The notes beneath the pieces were generated by a model. The model made no database searches, was not told the DNA's origin, and worked only from the letters and a program-made list of their open reading frames with translations. The translations under genes were made by a program, and so were the position numbers. This document shows, piece after piece, positions 26,478 through 33,365 of a stretch of 39,091 nucleotides of DNA. The stretch comes from an uncultured Helicobacter sp. Its GTDB lineage: Bacteria > Campylobacterota > Campylobacteria > Campylobacterales > Helicobacteraceae. The DNA is taken from NCBI RefSeq assembly GCF_937893305.1, contig NZ_CALBGN010000014.1:1-39091 (forward strand). The letters run 5' to 3'. Position 1 is the stretch's first letter. Each line of letters opens with the position of its first letter.

Positions 26478-27040
26478 GCTAAATCCTTTAAAAATGGCAA
26501 TAAAGCCTCAATATGCAAACCCATCGCATTATATGTTGAGCCAATTTGCTCTTTAATAAATGCTTTATGAAATCCTTCTACCATCACAGCCCCAGCCTTT
26601 CCTTGCCAAAGTCCGCTTTGCAAATACGCTTCTATCTCATCTTCTCTAAAATACTCTAACACATAATGCGTAACACTTAAATCCACACAATAAAAGGCTT
26701 TAGAATGCAAAATTGCACAACTTATCACACTTAAAACTCCTCCACTTTGCGCATTTAAAAACGCAAAAGCCTCTGCGCTATTCCTAGCTTTGCGCTGCAA
26801 AACTCCATCACAGCTTACAACACTATCTGCAATTAATAATGGCATATCTAATCCATAACGCTCTAATGCGCTTTGATGCTTGCCAATAGCTGCAGCATAG
26901 GCAAAGTTTTTAGGGGATTCTATCTTTAAAGCCATCTCCAACTTCTCTTCATCAAAGCCACTATCGCTAGTAATAAAAGGGATTCTAGCTTGTTTTAAAA
27001 TCTCTTGACGCACTTTAGAAGTTGAGCATAAGCGCAACAT
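26474..27040 (-). CDS. maf: Maf-type nucleoside triphosphate pyrophosphatase
   Basis: A 188-residue protein with the Maf order of motifs: CSTSKVRQEILKQA near the start (in place of the usual SxSPRR), the acidic motif PLLIADSVVSCDG (near 87-99), and KAGAVMVEGFHKAFIKEQIGS with the conserved Gly-Ser near the end. Maf enzymes remove modified nucleotides (dTTP/UTP or methylated pyrimidine classes) to avoid their use in DNA and RNA. First gene of the maf-ccoS-fqrB unit; a TATAAT at 27078-27073 lies 33 bases before its ATG. Confidence 0.88.
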   Translation of the reverse strand: MLRLCSTSKVRQEILKQARIPFITSDSGFDEEKLEMALKIESPKNFAYAAAIGKHQSALERYGLDMPLLIADSVVSCDGVLQRKARNSAEAFAFLNAQSGGVLSVISCAILHSKAFYCVDLSVTHYVLEYFREDEIEAYLQSGLWQGKAGAVMVEGFHKAFIKEQIGSTYNAMGLHIEALLPFLKDLA

Positions 27041-27072
27041 AAATTCCCTTAAACCTAAAATTTAAAGCACAC

Positions 27073-27078
27073 ATTATA
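27073..27078 (-). promoter_or_regulatory. Promoter -10 box of maf-ccoS-fqrB
   Basis: TATAAT in the 70-base gap between the acpS stop and the maf start. Transcription would start near 27066. It would separate the maf unit from fliL-acpS. Confidence 0.6.
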
Positions 27079-27110
27079 GCTTGTTTAAAATTATAAAATA
27101 ATAAGGTTTA

Positions 27111-27470
27111 TCAATTTTGCAAACTCACTACGACAACTGCAATTGCAAATCCCGCATCGTGAGAAATAGAAAGACTTAAATCCTGCACTTTAAAAAAATC
27201 GCGCTTCTTTGGAGTTAATTGCAACAAAGGCGCACCTTTATTGCTTTTTGAAAGTAGAATATCGTGGAATCCCAACTCTTTTCCGATTCCACATTTTAAA
27301 GCCTTAGCACAAGCTTCCTTAGCTGCCCAAAAGCCTGCAATACTTTGAGAAGTTTTCACAAGAGAAATTTCAAACTCACTTAAAAATCTCTTAAGCCCTT
27401 GTGTTTGATATCTTGCTACAAACGCTTCTATACGCGCTATACTAACAATATCAACCCCAACACAAACCAT
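27111..27470 (-). CDS. acpS: Holo-[acyl-carrier-protein] synthase
   Basis: A 119-residue enzyme that transfers phosphopantetheine from CoA to acyl carrier protein. Motifs seen are VGVDIVSIARIE (catalytic Asp7) and FWAAKEACAKALKCG (Glu, Lys of the metal/CoA site). I start it at ATG 27470, one base after the fliL stop. A TTG at 27485 inside fliL is in frame but would give an odd five-residue lead. The length is normal. It is the second gene of the fliL transcript. Confidence 0.93.
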   Translation of the reverse strand: MVCVGVDIVSIARIEAFVARYQTQGLKRFLSEFEISLVKTSQSIAGFWAAKEACAKALKCGIGKELGFHDILLSKSNKGAPLLQLTPKKRDFFKVQDLSLSISHDAGFAIAVVVVSLQN

Positions 27471-27471
27471 A

Positions 27472-28014
27472 TTACTGCACAACAAATTCTGTAAAAAACA
27501 TATTTACAACTCTGCCATCTACTAAAAACTCATTAACGCGTTCCATTATTTCTTCTTTAAGTTTTTGCTTGCCTTTAGCAGTTTGCACTTCTTCAAATGT
27601 TTTAGAGCTTAGAATCGTAATCACAGTATCGCGCAATACATCGCGCTTTGTATCAAGTTCTGCTTGCATTTCTGGGATACTAAGTTCAAGGGCGATAGAA
27701 GTTTTTAAATAACGCTTTCCGCCACCTGAAGCAAGCAAATTAACGATAAATTGATCTAAGGGATACATTGGTCCAACACTTAAAAGACTGCTATTTGGAT
27801 TTGCCGCACTTCCCCTATTTGCCGCACTTTGTTGTGTTTGTGGTGCCGCTCCTTGTTCTACTGCTGGCTCATCTCCTCCGCTAAAAATTAGGATTCCAAC
27901 TACAATCAAAATAATCAGCAAAAGCGCAACAACGCCAATGATAATAAATAAAATCATTTTATTCTGTTTTAAACCTTCTAATTTTGAAGGTTTTTTCTCT
28001 TCTTCTTCAGCCAT
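27472..28014 (-). CDS. fliL: Flagellar basal-body associated protein FliL
   Basis: A 180-residue inner-membrane protein: a charged cytoplasmic N-tail, one membrane helix (about 20-45, ILFIIIGVVALLLIILIVVG), a Gly/Ala/Gln linker, then the FliL periplasmic domain (PLDQFIVNLLASGGGKRYLKTSIALEL). FliL forms rings around stators and supports motor torque. A TATAAT at 28048-28043 and an AAGGAG site precede it. The next gene acpS starts one base after its stop. Confidence 0.92.
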   Translation of the reverse strand: MAEEEEKKPSKLEGLKQNKMILFIIIGVVALLLIILIVVGILIFSGGDEPAVEQGAAPQTQQSAANRGSAANPNSSLLSVGPMYPLDQFIVNLLASGGGKRYLKTSIALELSIPEMQAELDTKRDVLRDTVITILSSKTFEEVQTAKGKQKLKEEIMERVNEFLVDGRVVNMFFTEFVVQ

Positions 28015-28042
28015 ACATTCTCCTTTTGTAAATTAAATGCGT

Positions 28043-28048
28043 ATTATA
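28043..28048 (-). promoter_or_regulatory. Promoter -10 box of fliL-acpS
   Basis: TATAAT in the 35-base gap between pheA and fliL, 29 bases before the fliL ATG, with an A/T-rich upstream side inside the pheA end. Confidence 0.6.
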
Positions 28049-28049
28049 C

Positions 28050-29111
28050 TTAGTTTTTCAAATAACTTCCAAGCCATTTTAAAGCATTTGGATAACGCAA
28101 AAAAAGTTCTGCCACATTTGCATCATCAATATGCCCATCAATATCAATAAAAAAGCAATAGCTAAAATCACTCCCAGAAACAGGACGCGACTGGATAGAA
28201 GTCATATTAATATTTAAATCCTTAATATCATAAAGCAAATGATATAAAACACCGGGCTTATCGGTGTTTGCAAGGTTTGCATACAGCGAAGTTTTATCCT
28301 TTCCACAACGCTGATTTTTAAAATTACTCACAATAATAAAGCGTGTTTTGTTTTGCGAATTATCTTCAATATTACCAAAAAGCACTGGCACATTGTAAAG
28401 CTTTGCTGCAATATGCGAACAAATTGCCGCACATTTTGGATTCTCTGCTGCAAGTTGTGCTGCACGCGCGGTAGAATCCACTGGAATCCTTTGAATATGA
28501 TCCAAAGAATGCTCACTTAAAAAACTAGAACATTGCCCAAATGCAATATCCTTAGAATAAATCACTTCAATCTCTTTGATGCTTTGCGCTGTGCTTGCAA
28601 AACAATGATGAATTGGCATATAAATTTCTGCAACAATTTTTAACTCTGTATCTTTAAGTAAATCTAGCGTTTCTCCAACTGCGCCATTTTGGTTATTCTC
28701 AATAGGTATGACAGCATAACTTGCGCGGCGGTTTTCTACACTTTTGATTGCTTGCGTGATTGTATTGTGAGAAAAATATTCACACATTGCCCCAAATCTA
28801 CTCTCTGCTGCTTGATGCGTATAGCTCCCAAGTGGTCCAAGATATGCGACTCTCTCTGGTAGCTCAAGATTGCGACTTACTGCAAAAATTTCTAAATAAA
28901 TTGCCTCAATGGCAGACTTATCAAGCAACAAAGATTTTTTAGAATTTAGCCTATCAATAATTTCTTTTTCGCGTTCTGGGCGATAAATTGGAGTATTGCT
29001 TTGCATTTTTGCCTTTCCAATACGCTTAACAATCTCCATTCTTTTTTCTAAAAGATCTAAAATACTATCATCAATCCCATCAATCTCTTCTCTAAAATGT
29101 TGCAAATTCAT
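28050..29111 (-). CDS. pheA: Bifunctional chorismate mutase / prephenate dehydratase
   Basis: A 353-residue enzyme of phenylalanine synthesis with three parts in order. An AroQ-type chorismate mutase occupies residues 1 to about 85 (EEIDGIDDSILDLLEKRMEI, KREKEIIDRL-like region). The prephenate dehydratase follows (VAYLGPLGSYTHQAAESRFG through the catalytic NKTRFIIVS, Thr-Arg-Phe). An ACT-type regulatory domain ends it (from about 270, SIQSRPVSGSDFSYCFFID); the usual ESRP reads QSRP here. It starts nine bases after lysA, probably the same transcript. Confidence 0.94.
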   Translation of the reverse strand: MNLQHFREEIDGIDDSILDLLEKRMEIVKRIGKAKMQSNTPIYRPEREKEIIDRLNSKKSLLLDKSAIEAIYLEIFAVSRNLELPERVAYLGPLGSYTHQAAESRFGAMCEYFSHNTITQAIKSVENRRASYAVIPIENNQNGAVGETLDLLKDTELKIVAEIYMPIHHCFASTAQSIKEIEVIYSKDIAFGQCSSFLSEHSLDHIQRIPVDSTARAAQLAAENPKCAAICSHIAAKLYNVPVLFGNIEDNSQNKTRFIIVSNFKNQRCGKDKTSLYANLANTDKPGVLYHLLYDIKDLNINMTSIQSRPVSGSDFSYCFFIDIDGHIDDANVAELFLRYPNALKWLGSYLKN

Positions 29112-29120
29112 ACTAAGCCC

Positions 29121-30371
29121 CTATAAAAACTCTTTTTCTAACGCAATTAAATCTTCAAAACTCTCTCTTTTTCGCACTAAACGCATTGCTTCATTTTCAA
29201 TGACCACTTCTGCACATCTTGGACGCGTATTATAATTACTAGCCATACTAAAGCCATACGCTCCAGCACTTAAAACCGCTAAAATATCACCCCTTTCACA
29301 ATTTGGCAAAGCAATATTTTTCCCCAAATAATCTCCACTTTCGCAAATTGGTCCCACAACATCTGTTTGAATACTAAGAGATTCCGCATTTTTAAGCGCA
29401 AGAATTTGATGATATGCTCCATAAAGACTAGGGCGGATTAAATCATTCATTGCGCCATCTACTACAACAAATCTCTTACCTTGATTTTCTTTTTGATACA
29501 ACACCTGTGTTAAAAACACTCCACTATTTCCCATTATAAAACGACCCGGTTCACAAACGATTGTTACATCAAGCCCCCGTAACTCCGCTAAAATCACCTG
29601 AACATAATCATAAGGAGCGATGGTTTCTTCATCACTATAAGTAATCCCAATCCCACCGCCAATATCAAAAAACTTAAGATCTATTTTTAAAGCTAGCAGG
29701 CTTCGTGTAAGCTGTGCGATTTTTTGTGCGGATTCTGCGATAGGCTTTAACTTTGTGAGCTGACTTCCAATATGAAAATGGATTCCAATAGGCTCTAAAA
29801 ACTCCGCATTGTACGCATATAAATACATTTCCTTTGCCGCTTCAATACTAACACCAAATTTATTTTCTTTTAATCCTGTTGAAATATAAGGATGTGTTTT
29901 TGGATCAATATCAGGATTTACACGGATTGAAATCCTGGCGGAAATTCCAAGCTCCCTAGCACAAGCTTCTACACACAACATCTCTTCTTTGCTTTCTACA
30001 TTAATAAACAAAATCCCAAGTCTAATTGCTTCTTTAATCTCAAAATCCTGCTTCCCCACACCACTATAAATAATCTTATACTTTGGAATCCCAGCTATTA
30101 TCGCACGCTTAATCTCTCCCAAAGACACACAATCTGCACCACTTTCTAAGCTTGCAAGTTTTTTAATCACACTTAAATTAGAGTTTGCCTTTAGCGCATA
30201 GCAAATCAATGCCTTTCTGCCACTAAAAGCCTGTTTAAGTTGATTGAAGTTCTCTGTAACTCTCTCTAAATCATACACATACAAAGGCGTGCCAAATTGC
30301 TTTGCCGCATTTTGTAACAGCTCTTTTTTGAAGTTTCCACTAAGACTTGGGACATTAAACGCATTTTCCAT
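29121..30371 (-). CDS. lysA: Diaminopimelate decarboxylase
   Basis: A 416-residue PLP enzyme that makes lysine from meso-diaminopimelate. Motifs are YALKANSN (Lys61, PLP lysine), the Gly-rich FFDIGGGIGITY phosphate loop, EPGRFIMGNSG and CESGDYLGKN (active-site Cys of the partner chain). The length is normal for the family. It lies upstream of pheA. The -10-like TACAAT at 30405-30400 is 29 bases before the ATG. Confidence 0.96.
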   Translation of the reverse strand: MENAFNVPSLSGNFKKELLQNAAKQFGTPLYVYDLERVTENFNQLKQAFSGRKALICYALKANSNLSVIKKLASLESGADCVSLGEIKRAIIAGIPKYKIIYSGVGKQDFEIKEAIRLGILFINVESKEEMLCVEACARELGISARISIRVNPDIDPKTHPYISTGLKENKFGVSIEAAKEMYLYAYNAEFLEPIGIHFHIGSQLTKLKPIAESAQKIAQLTRSLLALKIDLKFFDIGGGIGITYSDEETIAPYDYVQVILAELRGLDVTIVCEPGRFIMGNSGVFLTQVLYQKENQGKRFVVVDGAMNDLIRPSLYGAYHQILALKNAESLSIQTDVVGPICESGDYLGKNIALPNCERGDILAVLSAGAYGFSMASNYNTRPRCAEVVIENEAMRLVRKRESFEDLIALEKEFL

Positions 30372-30399
30372 AAATTTACTCTTTTAAAAAAATTGAGCC

Positions 30400-30405
30400 A
30401 TTGTA
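30400..30405 (-). promoter_or_regulatory. Probable -10 box of lysA-pheA
   Basis: TACAAT on the minus strand, 29 bases before the lysA ATG and just beyond the end of the decayed gene upstream. One base from the TATAAT consensus, no -35. Confidence 0.4.
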
Positions 30406-30424
30406 ATAAAAAATGCCTTAAATC

Positions 30425-30918
30425 TTATCCTTTGCAAAGTTTTTTAAAAGTTTGATAATGTTTCCAAGATTTTATAATATCAGGACGCGTCTTTCTTAAA
30501 TGCTTTAATGCAGGCTCTAAAACAGATTCCAAATTCTTTGCTGCTTCTTTATTTTGCTTTAGTTCTTCTAAGATTTATTCTGTTGTGATACGCTCCTTTT
30601 GAGCCTTTTTGGATTCTGTATTTAGATAACCTAAAAACTCATTGACATATTCTTTTGTCTCTTCCCATAAAGCAGAATCTTTACGCAAGGCTCTAAACTC
30701 ACTCTCTGTTATATATACCAATCTCTTTTGTGATTTCACCTTTAAAATATTCTGCAATATCCACCACACCCAGATAACTTTCAGAAGCATAAAATGCAAT
30801 TCTAAGACTATTTTCTTTAAGAATCTTAATTTCAGAATTCACCACAATATTTTTTGAATTTTTTTTAGAATACCTTTTCTCTATAATCTTTAGATTCTAC
30901 CCATAAAAAAGGGTGCAT
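30425..30918 (-). pseudogene. Decayed gene of unknown family, at least three lesions
   Basis: Read on the minus strand from ATG 30918, three frames piece together one plausible protein of about 160 residues. It begins MHPFLWVESKDYREKVF, then stops at a TAA before an A8 run. A second frame continues with NSKNIVVNSEIKILKENS and LRIAFYASESYLGVVDIAEY to near 30700. The third frame resumes with YITESEFRALRKDSALWEET and runs to TTE. A single TAA (30576 region) interrupts it, and the same frame then continues ILEELKQNKEAAKNLESVLE to a final CKG and stop at 30425. Each part has protein-like composition and the joins overlap, so two frameshifts and one nonsense change are the simple explanation. I do not recognise the family. 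The 74-residue frame at 30575-30799 is only one piece of it. Confidence 0.7.
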
Positions 30919-30930
30919 TGCTTCATCTCA

Positions 30931-31764
30931 CTAATGTCTAATATGACTTAAAAAATACTGCAACCGCTCACTTTTTGGAGCATCAAAAAACTCTTTTGGT
31001 GGAGCATCTTCTAAAATATTTCCACCTTCCATAAACAAAACGCGTGTTGCAACTTCTCTTGCAAAGCCCATTTCGTGCGTTACACAAACCATACTCATTC
31101 CCTCACTTGCCACACTTTTCATAAGTTCTAAAACGCCACCTACCATTTCTGGATCTAGCGCACTTGTTGGCTCATCAAAGAGCATCACTTCTGGTTTCAT
31201 TGCTAAAGCCCTTGCAATCGCGACCCTTTGCTTCTGTCCTCCGCTTAAACGCGCAGGATATTCGTGCGCCTTATCATACAAGCCAACACGCGTTAAAAGT
31301 GCTAGAGCTAGCTCCTTTATTTCGCCTTGTGAAGCGCGCTTAAGCTGCATAGGAGCAAGCATAATATTCTCCAAAACGCTTAAATTATTAAACAAATTAA
31401 AATGCTGAAACACCATTCCCATTTTTGATCGTGCTAAATTAATATCAATACGATCTTTCTTATCATATTCTTTAATCTTTTTCTCTAATGCTCTTCCCTT
31501 AAGCCCACTTAACTCCGGATACAACTCCACACTTAAATGCGAAATCCTTTTATTATCTAGCCATATCTCCCCACCATCTGGCGTTTCTAAGAGATTTAAA
31601 CAGCGTAAAAATGTGCTTTTACCGCTTCCACTAGGTCCTACAATAACCACTTTTTCGCCGCGCTTAAACTCTACACTTAAGCTCTTAAACACTATCTTTT
31701 CTTGTTTGCCTGCCTTTGGTATATTTTCATAATATTTTTTCACAAGATTTCTAACGCTTATCAC
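30931..31764 (-). CDS. Polar amino-acid ABC transporter ATP-binding protein
   Basis: A 277-residue ATPase with Walker A GPSGSGKST (43-51), signature RLSGGQKQRVAIARALA, Walker B VMLFDEPTSALDPE and an H-loop VCVTHEMGFA. It belongs to the GlnQ-like class of amino-acid importers. It is about 35 residues longer than usual because of a charged insertion between Walker A and the Q-loop (ELYPELSGLKGRALEKKIKE region, about 80-110). It overlaps the permease gene by 14 bases and is the last gene of the importer unit. Confidence 0.93.
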   Translation of the reverse strand: MISVRNLVKKYYENIPKAGKQEKIVFKSLSVEFKRGEKVVIVGPSGSGKSTFLRCLNLLETPDGGEIWLDNKRISHLSVELYPELSGLKGRALEKKIKEYDKKDRIDINLARSKMGMVFQHFNLFNNLSVLENIMLAPMQLKRASQGEIKELALALLTRVGLYDKAHEYPARLSGGQKQRVAIARALAMKPEVMLFDEPTSALDPEMVGGVLELMKSVASEGMSMVCVTHEMGFAREVATRVLFMEGGNILEDAPPKEFFDAPKSERLQYFLSHIRH

Positions 31765-32449
31765 TTTGTCTTAACTTCCCTTCGTATTTTTTCACAATAA
31801 AGCTTGCCACCATTACAAGCACTAAATAACAGACCGCTAAAAAGAAATAAGGAATCATATATTCATAGCTTGCACTTCCAATTGTCTTAAACGCATAGGT
31901 TAAATCATGCACAGTTACATAATTTGCCACAGAAGTTTCTTTAAGCAGCGTGATAAACTCATTGCCTAAATTTGGCAACGCATTTTTAAGAGCTTGAGGA
32001 AAAACAACAAAACGCATACTCTGCTTAGAATTAAGCCCTAATGCTCTTGCAGCTTCATTTTGCCCATTATCCACACTTAAGATTCCACCACGGATAATCT
32101 CACTTACATACGCCCCACTATTTAAGCCAAAAATCACCACAGCAACAAACAACGCACTGCTTCCAGCAAGTCCTAAAAGTGGCAAAATCACAAAATAAAT
32201 AAAAAGTAGTTGCACAACAATAGGCGTACCCCTAAAAAACCCTACATAAAGATTTCCAACAAAAACCAACACTCTTTCAAATGCACTTTTATCTTCTTTT
32301 GTCAGTAAAACTGCTAACAAAGTTCCAATCACAACACCAATTAACAAACCACAAACCGCAAGAATAATCGTTACACCAATCCCTTCTAATACAAGTGCGT
32401 AACCACCTTTTGTGATGAATTGATTGTAAAAAACTTCTAATTTATCCAT
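31751..32449 (-). CDS. Polar amino-acid ABC transporter permease
   Basis: A 232-residue inner-membrane protein with five to six helices and the importer coupling motif NEAARALGLNSKQSMRFVVF (EAA loop), preceded by the FFRGTPIVVQLLFIYF segment typical of the His/Glu/Gln family. It forms the translocation channel with the adjacent ATPase. It lies 15 bases after the binding-protein gene and overlaps the ATPase gene by 14 bases. Confidence 0.94.
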   Translation of the reverse strand: MDKLEVFYNQFITKGGYALVLEGIGVTIILAVCGLLIGVVIGTLLAVLLTKEDKSAFERVLVFVGNLYVGFFRGTPIVVQLLFIYFVILPLLGLAGSSALFVAVVIFGLNSGAYVSEIIRGGILSVDNGQNEAARALGLNSKQSMRFVVFPQALKNALPNLGNEFITLLKETSVANYVTVHDLTYAFKTIGSASYEYMIPYFFLAVCYLVLVMVASFIVKKYEGKLRQSDKR

Positions 32450-32464
32450 TATTTCGCAAAAACT

Positions 32465-33247
32465 TTATTGAAAATATTTTTGCATAATAGATTCTAAAGT
32501 GCCGTCTTTCTCCATCACTTCTAATGCACTATTAATGGAATCTAAAAGCTCTTTATTGCCCTTTTTAACAGCGATTCCATATTGTTCTTGCGTTAAAGTT
32601 GCATTTAACACTTCTGTACCCACATTTGCTTTAGAAATAAGTTTTGCTGGAGCTTCATCTAAAATTACAATATCTACTTGACCATTGACTAAGGCACTAA
32701 CTGCAAGAGAACCATTAACAAAGCTCTTAATTTCTGCTTTTGGAAACCCTGCAAATCCCCAATCTTTGTCCCCTTTAGCAAAAAATGCTCCTGTCGTGCT
32801 TGTTTGCACACCAATTTTAATTCCATCTTGTTTAGAAATCTCTGCAATAAGAGCTTCTGCATCGTTACTAAGGGCTTTAAGTGTAGCATTTTCACTCTTA
32901 ATAATCACCACTTGATTTGCATTATAATAAGATTTTGTAAAATCAGCTACCTTTAAACGTGCTTCATTAATTGTAAGCCCGCTTGCCGCAAAATCTGCAT
33001 TTCCGCTACCAACAGCACTCATTACAGAATCAAACTCCATATCTTTAATCTCAAGTTCTTTGCCTAAGCGTTTTGCAATCTCTCGTGATACCTCAATATC
33101 TACGCCTTTATACTCTGCGCCCTCTTTGTATTCAAAAGGTGGAAATTCTGCTGCAGTTGCCACAACCAATTTTTCATCACCTTTACAGCCGCTAACCCAA
33201 AAACCCACAAAAGCTACTAAAAGACTAGATAAAACTAAACGATACAC
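32465..33247 (-). CDS. Polar amino-acid ABC transporter binding lipoprotein
   Basis: A 260-residue family-3 solute-binding protein with lipobox VSGC (Cys20). It shows LVVATAAEFPPFEYKEGAEY, GVDIEVSREIAKRLGKEL, DFAASGLTINEARLKVADFT and a closing VMEKDGTLESIMQKYFQ. I start it at GTG 33247, with AAGGAG and six bases of spacing. A longer frame from 33388 reaches into the chemoreceptor gene end and lacks signal-peptide character. A TATAAT at 33283-33278 gives a leader of about 24 bases. The exact amino acid bound is not resolved by the sequence. It is the first gene of a three-gene importer. Confidence 0.9.
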   Translation of the reverse strand: MYRLVLSSLLVAFVGFWVSGCKGDEKLVVATAAEFPPFEYKEGAEYKGVDIEVSREIAKRLGKELEIKDMEFDSVMSAVGSGNADFAASGLTINEARLKVADFTKSYYNANQVVIIKSENATLKALSNDAEALIAEISKQDGIKIGVQTSTTGAFFAKGDKDWGFAGFPKAEIKSFVNGSLAVSALVNGQVDIVILDEAPAKLISKANVGTEVLNATLTQEQYGIAVKKGNKELLDSINSALEVMEKDGTLESIMQKYFQ

Positions 33248-33277
33248 GCAAATCTCCTTGCAATAAAATAAGGAGGG

Positions 33278-33283
33278 ATTATA
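33278..33283 (-). promoter_or_regulatory. Promoter -10 box of the amino-acid importer operon
   Basis: TATAAT preceded by TGC (an extended -10, TGCTATAAT) 31 bases before the GTG of the binding-protein gene. Good match and spacing for the housekeeping sigma factor. Confidence 0.65.
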
Positions 33284-33326
33284 GCAAAATTTAGTCGTTT
33301 TTTGTAAAAGATGAGATTTAAGAGAG

Positions 33327-33361
33327 AAAATATGGAATCTTAAAATGAGATTCCATATTTT
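33327..33361 (-). terminator. Terminator of the first chemoreceptor gene
   Basis: A perfect 14-base stem (AAAATATGGAATCT with its complement) and a seven-base loop, starting five bases after the chemoreceptor stop. On the minus strand TTTT follows in the stem end. It carries the TGGAATC word in both arms. Confidence 0.75.
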
Positions 33362-33365
33362 ATTG

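Noticed and set aside
30575..30799. A 74-residue protein as a gene of its own
   Set aside because: It is one frame of a larger broken gene, and the neighbouring frames continue the protein on both sides.
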